A DNA stretch of 64,000 bases from G963676795 sp963677215 (GTDB taxonomy: Bacteria; Desulfobacterota; Desulfuromonadia; Desulfuromonadales; Geopsychrobacteraceae): NCBI GenBank assembly GCA_963677215.1, contig OY781919.1, positions 3,162,001 to 3,226,000 on the forward strand. The letters run 5' to 3'. Position numbers and translations under genes: made by a program. The first letter of the stretch is position 1. Each line of letters begins with the position of its first letter. The notes below the pieces were generated by a model. It was given only the letters and a program-made list of their open reading frames with translations. It made no database searches and was not told the origin of the DNA. Positions 25,295 through 34,798 of this stretch are shown here, in pieces.

Positions 25295-26101
25295 GTGCGG
25301 GTATGTTTACTGGCCAGCGGCAGTCGGGGAAATAGCGCGGTTATTGAAGCGGATGGCAATCGCGTGCTGATCGATGCCGGTCTTTCGGCCATTGAGGTTC
25401 ACCGTCGCCTGCAGTCGATTGGCATGGCGGCCGAACAGCTGGATGCGATACTGGTCACCCACGAGCATCATGATCATGTCGGCGGAGTAGGGCCTCTGGC
25501 ACGCCGCTATCAGCTTCCTGTCTATATCGATCACAAGACCCACGCGGCGCTGCCGAAGTTGGGCCGAATTGAGGATCTTCGCCTGTTTTCCGCCGGAGAT
25601 TCTTTTCATTTTCAGGGTCTGGAAATTTCTTCTTTTTCTACAACGCATGACGCTGTTAATCCTGTCGGGTATTCTATAGAATCAGCTGAGGGAAAAATTG
25701 GTTTTGCAACAGATCTGGGGATGCCGACACGGTTGGTGACAGAACATCTTAAACAGTGTAGGGTGCTGGTGCTGGAAGCAAATCATGATGAGCAGATGCT
25801 GCAGGACGGGCCTTACCCCTGGGATTTGAAACAGCGCATTCGCGGTCGGCATGGTCATCTTTCGAATAACGATACCCGGCGCATGCTGGAAGAACTCTGC
25901 TGGCCCGGGCTCGATGCACTGTTTCTGGCCCATTTGAGCGAAGAGAATAACTGTCCCGATCTGGCCGGCAGGGTCTTTCAGGAGACCCTCGATGCTTTCG
26001 GATTTAATACGACTATCGTGGTCGGTCGTCAGGCTGAAGCGAGCCATTGCTTTCAGTCCGATATGCCGCCGGCCTGTTCACTATCACAAACTCTGGAGTA
26101 A
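25295..26101 (+). CDS. MBL-fold metallohydrolase, YycJ/WalJ-like
   Basis: A 268-residue metallo-beta-lactamase-fold protein. VCLLASGSRGNSAVIEADGNRVLIDAG at the N-terminus, the zinc motif THEHHDHVGG, SFSTTHDAVNPVGYSI and GFATDLG match the YycJ group of putative 5' nucleases/phosphodiesterases. GTG at 25295 begins at the conserved first strand. It ends 6 nt before purL, so it probably shares the purine transcript. Substrate unknown. Confidence 0.82.
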   Translation: MRVCLLASGSRGNSAVIEADGNRVLIDAGLSAIEVHRRLQSIGMAAEQLDAILVTHEHHDHVGGVGPLARRYQLPVYIDHKTHAALPKLGRIEDLRLFSAGDSFHFQGLEISSFSTTHDAVNPVGYSIESAEGKIGFATDLGMPTRLVTEHLKQCRVLVLEANHDEQMLQDGPYPWDLKQRIRGRHGHLSNNDTRRMLEELCWPGLDALFLAHLSEENNCPDLAGRVFQETLDAFGFNTTIVVGRQAEASHCFQSDMPPACSLSQTLE

Positions 26102-26107
26102 AAGACT

Positions 26108-29089
26108 ATGGCCTGGAGAATTGTCGTAGGACTGAAACCTCATGTCAAAGACTCTCGCGGCGCGCGCGTACAGCGCGAACTGAAAGAGCACCTGGGGCTG
26201 GAGGTTGAGTCTGTACGGACTCTTGACGTCTATACTGTTGATGCCGATCTGACCGATGCGCAGATCGAACAAGCCGCCGCGGGACCCTTCTCGGACCCGG
26301 TTATTCAGGATTACACCATCAATAAACCTCTGGCGAAAGACTTCGACATGCTGATTGAAGTCGGTTTCCGCCCGGGGGTCACCGATAATACGGGACGGAC
26401 GGCCAAAGAGTCGATTCAGTACCAGACCGGCAAGAAGTTTGCGGCCAGTGAAGGGGTCTATACCTCAACCCAGTATCTGTTCAGCGGCCTGAAGGACAAG
26501 ACGACGGCTGAAATCGTGGCCAGGGATTTCCTGGCCAACGGTCTGATCCAGCGCTGGACCGTTCTGAGTGCATCCGAACTCGATCCACAGACCGGTGTGC
26601 CAGTCACGGTTCCCAAGGTTATCAGTGATACGACTCCTGAGGTTAAGGTGATGAATCTCAATATCAGCGACGATGCGCTGATGGAGATCAGTCGCCAGGG
26701 GATGCTGGCGTTGAACCTGGAGGAGATGCTCAAGATCAAGGCCCATGTTGCTGATCCGGAGGTTGTGGCCAAACGCCAGGAGATGGGACTGGGTGACGCG
26801 CTGACCGATGTTGAGCTGGAAGCCCTTGCCCAGACCTGGAGCGAGCACTGCAAGCACAAGATCTTCTCAGCTCTTGTCGAATATGAGGATGAACAGGGGA
26901 ACAAGCAGCAGATCGATTCGCTGTTTAAGACCTATATCGTTGGTGCCACTAAAAAGATTCGTGAAAACCTTGGTGATAATGACTTCTGCCTGTCCGTCTT
27001 CAAGGACAATGCCGGCGTCATCGAGTTCAACGCTGACTGGAGCGTTGTCTTCAAGGTCGAGACCCACAACTCGCCGAGCGCCCTCGATCCATACGGCGGA
27101 GCGCTGACCGGTATCGTCGGGGTTAACCGTGACGGTGTCGGTACGGGTATGGGTGCCCGTCTGATCTTCAATACCGACGTCTTCTGTTTCGCTTCGCCGT
27201 TTTACGACAAGCCGCTGCCGCCACGGTTGCTTCATCCGCGCCGTATCTTCGAAGGGGTCGTCGAAGGGGTTGAGCACGGCGGCAACAAGAGCGGTATCCC
27301 GACCGTCAATGGTTCCATTGTCTTTGACGAGCGCTTCGCCGGCAAGCCGCTGGTTTACTGCGGTACGGCTTCGATCATGCCGCGTAACCTGCATGGCAAG
27401 CCCTGCCATGAGAAGAGGGTTCAGGTCGGCGATCATATCGTCATGACCGGCGGTCGGATCGGCAAGGACGGCATCCACGGTGCGACCTTCTCCTCCGAAG
27501 AGCTGCATGAAGGGTCTCCGGTCACCGCAGTCCAGATCGGTGACCCGATCACCCAGCGCAAGATGTTCGATTTCCTCGCTGTTGCCCGGGACCGTGGCCT
27601 GTACAGTTCGTTTACCGACAACGGGGCCGGCGGGTTGTCTTCTTCGGTCGGTGAAATGGCTGAAGATACCGGTGGCTTTGAGATGCACCTTGATCGGGCT
27701 CCGCTCAAGTACTCAGGCCTGCGTCCCTGGGAAATCCTTATTTCCGAGGCTCAGGAGCGGATGACCTTAGCCGTTCCGCCAGCAAAGCTTGATGAATTTA
27801 TCTCCCTGGCCAACGAGATGGATGTCGAGGCTACCGACCTGGGGATTTTTACTGACAGCGGTTACTTCCATTGCCTCTATGAAGGTGAGACGGTCGCTTA
27901 CCTTGATATGGAATTCCTCCACGCTGGTGTGCCGCAGATGAAATTGCAGGCCAAGTGGGAGCCGCCGCAAGTCAGCGAGCCGCAATTGGCCGAGCCGAGC
28001 GACTATACTGTTCAGCTGCAGGCGCTGCTGGCCAGACTCAACATCTGTTCCAAGGAGTCGGTCGTTCGTCGCTATGACCACGAAGTTCAGGCCGGCACAG
28101 TCATCAAGCCGCTGATCGGGGTCGCCAACGATGGACCATCCGATGCCGCGGTCTTCCGTCCGCTGCTCGACTCCTTTGAAGGGGTCGTCGTTTCGCACGG
28201 GATCTGTCCGAATTACAGCGATATCGACACCTATCACATGATGGCCAGCGCCATTGATGAGGGCTTGCGTAACTATGTTGCCGTCGGTGGTAATATCGAT
28301 CATGTCGCCGGTCTCGACAACTTCTGCTGGTGTGACCCGGTCCTCAGCGAGAAAACCCCAGATGGACCTTACAAGGCTGCCCAGCTGGTGCGTGCTAATC
28401 AGGCGCTCTATGATTACTGCGTCGCCTTCGGTGTGCCGCTGATCTCTGGTAAGGATTCGATGAAGAACGATTACCAGATCGGTGACACCAAGATTTCGAT
28501 CCCGCCGACCGTGCTGTTCTCGGTCATCGGCAAGATCGACGACAGTCGCAAGGCGGTGTCGATGGATGCCAAGAAGCCAGGCGACCTGGTTTATCTGCTC
28601 GGCAAGACCTATGATGAGCTGGGTGGTTCCGAGTATTACTCGGCGCGTGGTGAACTCGGCAGCAACGTGCCGAAGGTTGATTCCGCATCGGCGCTGCAAC
28701 GCTACCGCACAGTCAACCTGGCTCAGCGTGACGGTTTGCTCGCCTCCTGTCACGACCTGTCCGATGGTGGTCTCGGTGTCGCAGCGGCTGAAACGGCTTT
28801 TGCCGGCGGCTACGGCATGCGGATTGATCTGGCCAGGGTTGATGCCGAAGCTCCCTTGCGCACCGACGCGCTGCTGTTCTCAGAATCGCAGAGCCGTCTG
28901 CTGGTGACCGTCCGTCCGGACAAGCGTGACGCGTTCGAGGCCATGTTTGCCGGTCAAAGCTGTGCGCTGATTGGTGAAATCACCGAAGATCCGACCTTCG
29001 TGGTTAATAACGCCCATGGCGATGCGATTATCTCGACCCGGATTGAAGACCTGAAAGAGGCGTGGCAAGCGCCGTTGCGGGAGATGTAA
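26108..29089 (+). CDS. purL: Phosphoribosylformylglycinamidine synthase, PurS-PurL fused form
   Basis: A 993-residue FGAM synthetase subunit of de novo purine synthesis. Residues 1-85 form a PurS-like ferredoxin-fold domain (GLKPHVKDSRGARVQREL); the linker and tandem AIRS-like halves follow (AQTWSEHCKHKIF, FKVETHNSPSALDPYGGALTG, LISGKDSMKND, CHDLSDGGLGVAAAE). It lacks the glutaminase domain of the 1,300-residue enterobacterial enzyme but is longer than the 730-residue Bacillus form; the amidotransferase is the separate purQ 1 nt downstream. Confidence 0.93.
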   Translation: MAWRIVVGLKPHVKDSRGARVQRELKEHLGLEVESVRTLDVYTVDADLTDAQIEQAAAGPFSDPVIQDYTINKPLAKDFDMLIEVGFRPGVTDNTGRTAKESIQYQTGKKFAASEGVYTSTQYLFSGLKDKTTAEIVARDFLANGLIQRWTVLSASELDPQTGVPVTVPKVISDTTPEVKVMNLNISDDALMEISRQGMLALNLEEMLKIKAHVADPEVVAKRQEMGLGDALTDVELEALAQTWSEHCKHKIFSALVEYEDEQGNKQQIDSLFKTYIVGATKKIRENLGDNDFCLSVFKDNAGVIEFNADWSVVFKVETHNSPSALDPYGGALTGIVGVNRDGVGTGMGARLIFNTDVFCFASPFYDKPLPPRLLHPRRIFEGVVEGVEHGGNKSGIPTVNGSIVFDERFAGKPLVYCGTASIMPRNLHGKPCHEKRVQVGDHIVMTGGRIGKDGIHGATFSSEELHEGSPVTAVQIGDPITQRKMFDFLAVARDRGLYSSFTDNGAGGLSSSVGEMAEDTGGFEMHLDRAPLKYSGLRPWEILISEAQERMTLAVPPAKLDEFISLANEMDVEATDLGIFTDSGYFHCLYEGETVAYLDMEFLHAGVPQMKLQAKWEPPQVSEPQLAEPSDYTVQLQALLARLNICSKESVVRRYDHEVQAGTVIKPLIGVANDGPSDAAVFRPLLDSFEGVVVSHGICPNYSDIDTYHMMASAIDEGLRNYVAVGGNIDHVAGLDNFCWCDPVLSEKTPDGPYKAAQLVRANQALYDYCVAFGVPLISGKDSMKNDYQIGDTKISIPPTVLFSVIGKIDDSRKAVSMDAKKPGDLVYLLGKTYDELGGSEYYSARGELGSNVPKVDSASALQRYRTVNLAQRDGLLASCHDLSDGGLGVAAAETAFAGGYGMRIDLARVDAEAPLRTDALLFSESQSRLLVTVRPDKRDAFEAMFAGQSCALIGEITEDPTFVVNNAHGDAIISTRIEDLKEAWQAPLREM

Positions 29090-29090
29090 T

Positions 29091-29906
29091 ATGTCCAAGA
29101 CAGTAAAAGCGATTGTCATCGCCGGCAACGGCACCAACTGCGAGCGCGAGGTTGCCTACGCTTGCGAACTGGCCGGCGCCAAGGCCGACATTGTCCATAT
29201 CGCCGAACTCCTGGCCGGGCGGGTCAGGCTGGCCGATTACCACTTTCTCAATCTCGCCGGCGGTTTTCTTGACGGCGATGATTTGGGCAGCGCGAAAGCT
29301 GGTGCCAATCGTCTGCTCTATGCTTCGGTTGTCGGTGGTCAGTCCCTGGCCGATCAGCTGAAGCAGTTTGTTGCCGACGGCAAGCTGGTGATGGGGGTCT
29401 GCAACGGTTTTCAGCTATTGGTCAAGATGGGGCTGCTGCCGGCCCTGGGTGGCAGTCTGCAACAGACCTGCACCCTGACTCACAATAACGGTGGCCGTTT
29501 TGAAGATCGCTGGTGCTGGCTGAAGGTCGATGAGTCTTCTCCCTGTGTTTACACCAAAGGGCTCGACAAGATCTACCTGCCGGTCCGTCACGGTGAAGGG
29601 AAATTCGTCGTTGACAGTGAAGAGACCCTCGCAGCGCTCGAAGCCCAGCACATGACCGTCGTCAAATATGCGACACCAAACGGGGAGATCACCCATGATT
29701 ACCCGGCCAATCCGAACGGTAGTGTTGCTGCCATCGCAGGGATCTGCGACCCGAGTGGACGGATTTTTGGTCTGATGCCGCACCCGGAAGCCTACATTCA
29801 CCGTACCCATCATCCGCGCTGGACCCGTGAGGAGCTACCGGAAGAGGGGATGGGGTTGTGGCTCTATCAGAATGCCGTCCGTTTTATTGAAGCAGAACTG
29901 CTCTAG
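29091..29906 (+). CDS. purQ: FGAM synthase glutamine amidotransferase subunit
   Basis: A 271-residue class I glutaminase that supplies ammonia to PurL. The nucleophile Cys is in VMGVCNGFQLLVKMG; the His/Glu pair appears near the end (GLMPHPEAYIHRTHHP). It is somewhat longer than typical Bacillus PurQ (about 227) and aligns better with the C-terminal domain of large PurL. ATG at 29091 follows the purL stop codon directly, indicating translational coupling. Confidence 0.92.
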   Translation: MSKTVKAIVIAGNGTNCEREVAYACELAGAKADIVHIAELLAGRVRLADYHFLNLAGGFLDGDDLGSAKAGANRLLYASVVGGQSLADQLKQFVADGKLVMGVCNGFQLLVKMGLLPALGGSLQQTCTLTHNNGGRFEDRWCWLKVDESSPCVYTKGLDKIYLPVRHGEGKFVVDSEETLAALEAQHMTVVKYATPNGEITHDYPANPNGSVAAIAGICDPSGRIFGLMPHPEAYIHRTHHPRWTREELPEEGMGLWLYQNAVRFIEAELL

Positions 29907-29919
29907 GAGTTGATTGTCA

Positions 29920-31329
29920 ATGTTCGATAAATTGCATGAAGAATGTGGCGTTTTTGGTATCTTCGGTCATCCGGAAGCTGCCAACCTGACTTACCTCGGT
30001 CTCTATGCCCTGCAGCATCGCGGCCAGGAGAGCTGCGGAATCGTTTCCTCCGACGGCTGCCGCCTGAAATCACACCTGGGGATGGGGCTGGTTGCCGATG
30101 TCTTCAAGAGTGACGACATCTTCGAAGAGCTGCCCGGTAAATCGGCCATCGGTCACGTTCGTTATTCGACAGCTGGCGGCAACGGTCTGCAGAATTGCCA
30201 GCCGATCATGGTCAATTACTCGCGCGGCAGTATCGCGGTCGCTCACAACGGCAACCTGGTCAATGCCCAAGAGATCCGTAACGCTCTGGAGCAGACCGGT
30301 TCGATCTTTTCGACCACTGCCGATACCGAGACGATCATCCACCTGATCGCCCGGACCCAGTCCGATTCTCTGGTTGAGCGGATTTCCGAATCGCTGAATC
30401 AGATTCGCGGTGCCTACAGCCTGGTCTTTCTGACCGAGACCCGCATGGTGGCAGTGCGTGATCCGAACGGTTTCCGTCCGTTGAGCCTCGGCAAGGTCGA
30501 TGGTGCCTTCGTCGTCGCTTCCGAGTCCTGTGCTTTCGACCTGATCGAGGCCGAATATATCCGTGAGGTTGAGCCGGGTGAGATGATCGTCGTCGACAAG
30601 GACGGCATGAAGTCCTATTTCCCGTTCAGCAAGGAGATTCAGCCGACCCCGTGTATCTTCGAATACATCTACTTTGCCCGTCCGGACAGCCGTATCTATG
30701 ACCGCATGGTTTACCCGGTTCGCAAGGAGTTCGGTCGTGAGCTGGCTCGTCAGTTTCCGGTTGAGGCCGACCTGGTCATGGCGGTTCCTGATTCCGGTGT
30801 CCCGGCGGCGATGGGCTATGCGGAAGAGTCCGGTCTGCCGTTCGAATTGGGGCTGATCCGCAATCACTATGTCGGGCGGACCTTCATCGAGCCGCAGCAG
30901 TCGATCCGTCACTTCGGGGTCAAACTGAAGCTCAATCCGGTTCGAGAGATCATCCAGGGCAAGCGTGTTGTCGTTGTCGATGACTCGATCGTCCGCGGGA
31001 CGACATCGCGCAAGATCGTCAAGATGATCCGTAACGCTGGTGCCAAAGAGGTTCATGTCCGTATCTCCAGTCCGCCGACCAGCTTCCCTTGTTTCTACGG
31101 CATCGACACCCCGTCACGTAAAGAGCTGATTTCGGCGTCGCATACGGTTGATGAGATTGCCCGTTACATTACTGCTGATTCGCTCTGCTACCTTGAGAAC
31201 GAGGGTATGCATCGGGCTGTCCAGCGCTTTGGTGCCGAGAAGGTTTCTTTCTGCGATGCCTGCTTTAGTGGCAAATATCCGGTCAAGTTTCCGCGTCTGA
31301 AGGATGACAATCAACTTGGTCTGTTTTGA
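29920..31329 (+). CDS. purF: Amidophosphoribosyltransferase (Fe-S, Bacillus type)
   Basis: The first enzyme of purine synthesis, 469 residues. An 8-residue propeptide precedes Cys9 (HEECGVFGIFG), the N-terminal glutaminase nucleophile. The PRPP loop VVVVDDSIVRGTTS and Cys residues in PTPCIFEY, FPCFYGID and CDACFSGKYP indicate a [4Fe-4S]-containing, self-processed enzyme like that of B. subtilis. ATG 29920 has CTAGGAG about 10 nt before it; a TTG at 29914 is too close to that site. Third gene of purL-purQ-purF. Confidence 0.94.
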   Translation: MFDKLHEECGVFGIFGHPEAANLTYLGLYALQHRGQESCGIVSSDGCRLKSHLGMGLVADVFKSDDIFEELPGKSAIGHVRYSTAGGNGLQNCQPIMVNYSRGSIAVAHNGNLVNAQEIRNALEQTGSIFSTTADTETIIHLIARTQSDSLVERISESLNQIRGAYSLVFLTETRMVAVRDPNGFRPLSLGKVDGAFVVASESCAFDLIEAEYIREVEPGEMIVVDKDGMKSYFPFSKEIQPTPCIFEYIYFARPDSRIYDRMVYPVRKEFGRELARQFPVEADLVMAVPDSGVPAAMGYAEESGLPFELGLIRNHYVGRTFIEPQQSIRHFGVKLKLNPVREIIQGKRVVVVDDSIVRGTTSRKIVKMIRNAGAKEVHVRISSPPTSFPCFYGIDTPSRKELISASHTVDEIARYITADSLCYLENEGMHRAVQRFGAEKVSFCDACFSGKYPVKFPRLKDDNQLGLF

Positions 31330-31375
31330 TATTAGATAGTTAGGTTGAAAACTTAAAGTTAATTCGAGGTTTGTT

Positions 31376-31930
31376 ATGCAGATTAAAGAAGAACTGAAAG
31401 CGATTATCAAGGAACTTTCTTACGAAGAGCGCGAGGTCACTCTGGCCTCGGGACGAAAGAGTAACTTCTATTTCGACGGCAAGCAGACTGCGCTGAACGC
31501 GCGTGGCGGTCTGTTGGTCGGCAAGGCGTTCTGGAGTGTCATCAAGGAACTGGGTGTCCAGATCGATGGTGTTGGTGGTCTGACCCTTGGTGCTGACCCG
31601 CTGGCGACAGCAACCTCGATCGCTGCGCAGCTTGAAGGGCAGGATGTCCACGCCTTCATCATCCGCAAGGAACCGAAGGGGCACGGTACCGGCCAGTGGC
31701 TTGAGGGGCGCAAGAACCTGCCACCAGGTTCCAAGGTTGTCATCGTAGAGGACGTCACTACCACCGGCGGCTCTTCGATGAAGGCGGTTGAACGCGCCCA
31801 GGAGGAAGGGCTGGAAGTTATCGCCATTGTCACTCTGGTTGATCGCGAAGAAGGTGCGCGTGAATCGATTGAAGGGGCAGGGCAGGTGCTGCGTGCCGTT
31901 TTCACCAAGAGCGAAATTGTCGGCGCCTAA
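31376..31930 (+). CDS. pyrE: Orotate phosphoribosyltransferase
   Basis: A 184-residue enzyme that makes OMP from orotate and PRPP. The PRPP-binding motif VVIVEDVTTTGGSS is clear, as are FYFDGKQT and RKEPKGHGTGQWLEG (flexible loop Lys/His). It follows purF after 46 nt and precedes a strong terminator, so purine and pyrimidine genes may be co-transcribed. Confidence 0.93.
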   Translation: MQIKEELKAIIKELSYEEREVTLASGRKSNFYFDGKQTALNARGGLLVGKAFWSVIKELGVQIDGVGGLTLGADPLATATSIAAQLEGQDVHAFIIRKEPKGHGTGQWLEGRKNLPPGSKVVIVEDVTTTGGSSMKAVERAQEEGLEVIAIVTLVDREEGARESIEGAGQVLRAVFTKSEIVGA

Positions 31931-31960
31931 ACTGACAAAAGTCTAACTGGATTTGAATTA

Positions 31961-31996
31961 AGACGGCCGGCAGAGGTTTTTCTCTGCCGGCCGTCT
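31961..31996 (+). terminator. Strong hairpin after pyrE
   Basis: A perfect 15-bp stem, AGACGGCCGGCAGAG (31961-31975) with CTCTGCCGGCCGTCT (31982-31996), around a T-rich loop. The downstream T tract is weak (GCTTGTTTC), but the position after pyrE fits a terminator. Confidence 0.75.
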
Positions 31997-32453
31997 GCTT
32001 GTTTCAACAGCTTTTCATCAAAAATCCGCATCGCGGAGTTTTTCCGGTTCTGCCCATTAGGTGAGCAAGCTCACCGTGGGGCGCGCTGTCAGTTGCTGGT
32101 GTGTTACCACGAAGAGATGCAGTCCAGATAACGACAATATAAAAGAGCGTTTTTGCTTACTTTTGCAGCTCTGGGCAAAAGTAAGGCGCCGTCCGGGGGC
32201 GCGACCCCGGGCCCTTGATTTTTGCCTGTTGGATAATTCATAAAATCAAATTCGCCGGTTCTCGCACCGGCTGGCGACATATTTTTTTGAATCGTCAAAA
32301 AAGTATGCAAAAAAGCTCTTCTCTCATACTGACGTAAGCCGTTCATACCGTTCACTAATAGTTCATACCAGCGAAACAGAAAGCGCCCGATGAGGAGCAG
32401 GCTCCTCAAACGGGCAGAACCGAATTGATATCTTGATGAAAGCTGTATGTATT
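31997..32453. other. Gene-free stretch with several hairpins between pyrE and nadB
   Basis: No convincing coding sequence. CTTACTTTTGC (32156-32166) faces GCAAAAGTAAG (32175-32185). A GGCGCC...GGGGGCGCGACCCCGGGCCC block follows (32187-32215). GCCGGTTCTCGCACCGGC is near 32,255-32,275. GCCCG-TGAGGAGC faces GCTCCTCA-CGGGC at 32385-32415. It resembles a degenerate intergenic repeat, different from the repeats of the 8-22 kb region. Confidence 0.5.
32385..32415 (-). terminator. Probable nadB terminator
   Basis: GCCCG and TGAGGAGC (32385-32398) pair with GCTCCTCA and CGGGC (32401-32415), a nested two-part stem 38 nt past the nadB stop codon. On the minus strand the following bases are moderately T-rich. 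Confidence 0.5.
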
Positions 32454-34073
32454 TTAACTATATGATTTCTTGCGTCCCGGAATCAGTGTATCGCTGAGAA
32501 AGTTGTCATCATCTTTCTCAAGATAATCGATGGTGTAGTGCAGGCCGCGGCTCTCATGGCGCTGCAGGGCACTTTCAACGATCAGTTTGGCGACCGTGGT
32601 GATATTGCGCAGTTCGATCAGGTCTGAAGTCAGCAGGAAGTTCCAGTAATATTCATTGATTTCATGCTGAACCAGATTGATGCGGCTCAAGGCTCGCTGT
32701 AGACGTTTGGTTGAGCGAACAATGCCGACATAATTCCACATGCAGCGGCGGATTTCATCCCAGTTGTGGGCGACGACAACCTCTTCATCACTATTGGTCG
32801 CCTTGCCACTGTCCCAGATCGGAATCGGCAGATTCAGGGCCTCAGGGGTCGGATCCTGCTCGATTCTCGTCAGGCAGGTCTGGGCAGCCCATTTGGCAAA
32901 AACGATCCCTTCGAGCAGGCTGTTGCTGGCCAGGCGGTTGGCGCCATGCAGGCCGGTGCAGGCAACTTCACCGATGGCAAACAGGTTGCGGATATTGGTC
33001 TCGCCGTTGCTGTCGGTTTTGAGTCCGCCGCACAGATAGTGGGCAGCCGGAACAACCGGGATCGCTTCCTTGGTCATGTCGATGCCAAAACTCAGACAGG
33101 TCTCGTAGATCGTCGGAAAGTGATCCTTGATGAAATCAGCGCCTTTGTGGGTGATGTCGAGGAACATGCAGTCCTCACCATATTTCTTCATTTCGCTGTC
33201 GATGGCCCTGGCCACGATATCGCGCGGAGCGAGATCCTTGAGGTGATGATACTTGTCCATGAACGCCTGGCCGTCAGCCCGGCGCAGGATGCCGCCTTCA
33301 CCGCGGACCGCCTCTGAAATCAGGAACGACTTGGCATGCGGGTGGAAGAGGGTGGTCGGATGAAACTGCATGAATTCCATGTTGGCCACGTCGGCTCCGG
33401 CCCGCCAGCCGATAGCGACGCCATCGCCGGTTGCGATATCCGGGTTGCAGGTAAAGAGATAAACCTTGCCTGCGCCACCGGTTGCCAGGATGGTGAAGCG
33501 TGCTCCGAAGGTATCGACATGGCCAGACTGCTTGTCCAGGATGTAGGCCCCCAGACAGCGATTCTGCTCCAGGTTTTCCCTGCGCAGCTTGGCTTCGGTA
33601 ATCAGGTCGACAGCAATATGGTCTTCATAGAGGGTGATGTTCGGGTGGGCAGAAGCAGCCGCGACCAGAGCCCGTTCTATTTCGCGTCCGGTTGCGTCCT
33701 TGGCGTGTAGAATCCGCCTGTGACTGTGTCCGCCTTCCCGGGTCAGGGAATATTCATTATCTTCATTGCGGCTGAACTGGACACCCCAGTCGATCAGGTT
33801 ATGAATGGCTTCCGGACCTGCCTTTACGACCTTCTCGACAATGTCCCGGTGCGGGAGGTGGGCCCCGGCGACCATGGTGTCTTCGACATGTGAAGCGAAG
33901 CTGTCTTCTTCAGAGAAGACCGTGGCAATACCGCCCTGGGCGAGTTGGGTAGCGGTTACATCGATGTCGCGCTTGGTGATCAGGGCAACGGTGCCCTGGT
34001 CGGCGACCTTCAAAGCGTAGGAGAGACCGGCTATACCGCTGCCGATGACTAAAAAGTCGGTAGAGATCTTCAT
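32454..34073 (-). CDS. nadB: L-aspartate oxidase
   Basis: A 539-residue flavoprotein that oxidises L-aspartate to iminoaspartate, the first step of NAD synthesis; anaerobes can use fumarate as acceptor. FAD-binding GSGIAGLSYALKVAD (7-21), ATQLAQGGIA, REGGHSHRRILHAKD, FMQFHPT and GANRLASNSLLEG are visible. The length matches the family. Monocistronic here, with no nadA or nadC nearby. Confidence 0.95.
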   Translation of the reverse strand: MKISTDFLVIGSGIAGLSYALKVADQGTVALITKRDIDVTATQLAQGGIATVFSEEDSFASHVEDTMVAGAHLPHRDIVEKVVKAGPEAIHNLIDWGVQFSRNEDNEYSLTREGGHSHRRILHAKDATGREIERALVAAASAHPNITLYEDHIAVDLITEAKLRRENLEQNRCLGAYILDKQSGHVDTFGARFTILATGGAGKVYLFTCNPDIATGDGVAIGWRAGADVANMEFMQFHPTTLFHPHAKSFLISEAVRGEGGILRRADGQAFMDKYHHLKDLAPRDIVARAIDSEMKKYGEDCMFLDITHKGADFIKDHFPTIYETCLSFGIDMTKEAIPVVPAAHYLCGGLKTDSNGETNIRNLFAIGEVACTGLHGANRLASNSLLEGIVFAKWAAQTCLTRIEQDPTPEALNLPIPIWDSGKATNSDEEVVVAHNWDEIRRCMWNYVGIVRSTKRLQRALSRINLVQHEINEYYWNFLLTSDLIELRNITTVAKLIVESALQRHESRGLHYTIDYLEKDDDNFLSDTLIPGRKKSYS

Positions 34074-34207
34074 TGTATGGATATCCTGCTGCAGTCAACG
34101 AGGAAAATTATTGGACGGCATTATCGGTTCCGGATGGCTGAATGTCAAGCAACTGTCGGTACGTAAGCGGACTTGACAGGGGCTGATTCTGGAGTTATAT
34201 AAACTTT

Positions 34208-34798
34208 ATGATTAGATACTTCAAATATAGATTGGTGACTATAGTTATTGCGCTGTTGCTGGTCGCTGTTCAGGACCTGTCTGCAGCAATCTATCGTTAT
34301 GTCGATGAACATGGATCTGTCCATTTCACCAACGTACCAACCTCGAGTAAATTCAAGTATTACATTGGTGAAAAGCATGATGCCGATCATGTGCAGGTCC
34401 CGTCGATCGACAGGTTGATAGAAGTCAGTGCCAGGCGCTTTCAGCTCGATTCGGCACTGATCAGAGCCGTTATCAAGGTCGAAAGCGATTTCGATCCCAG
34501 TGTCGTCTCCAGTAGGGGGGCGAGGGGGTTGATGCAACTGATGCCTGATACTGCCCGCGAAGTCGGTGTCCTCGATCCTTTTGACCCATCAGAAGCGATT
34601 CATGGCGGATCGAAGTATTTACGCAAAATGCTTGATTCTTTCGATTCAAACCTTGATTATGCTTTAGCTGCATACAATGCAGGGCCGAATGCTGTACGCA
34701 AATACGGTGGAATTCCTCCGTATCTGGAAACACAAAATTATGTTAAAAAGGTTCGGCAATATTTTGATTATTACAGCCGACAAAAGGATTCAATCTGA
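34208..34798 (+). CDS. Lytic transglycosylase, SLT domain, with DUF4124-like N-terminus
   Basis: A 196-residue exported muramidase. Signal peptide/anchor at residues 8-26, then a short DUF4124-like segment (IYRYVDEHGSVHFTNVP), then the SLT domain (about 70-190): catalytic Glu92 in VIKVESDFDP, RGARGLMQLMPDTA, ALAAYNAGPNAVRKYGGIPPY. It would cleave peptidoglycan in the periplasm. The stop codon overlaps the pgsA start (TGATG, 34796-34800). Confidence 0.9.
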   Translation: MIRYFKYRLVTIVIALLLVAVQDLSAAIYRYVDEHGSVHFTNVPTSSKFKYYIGEKHDADHVQVPSIDRLIEVSARRFQLDSALIRAVIKVESDFDPSVVSSRGARGLMQLMPDTAREVGVLDPFDPSEAIHGGSKYLRKMLDSFDSNLDYALAAYNAGPNAVRKYGGIPPYLETQNYVKKVRQYFDYYSRQKDSI

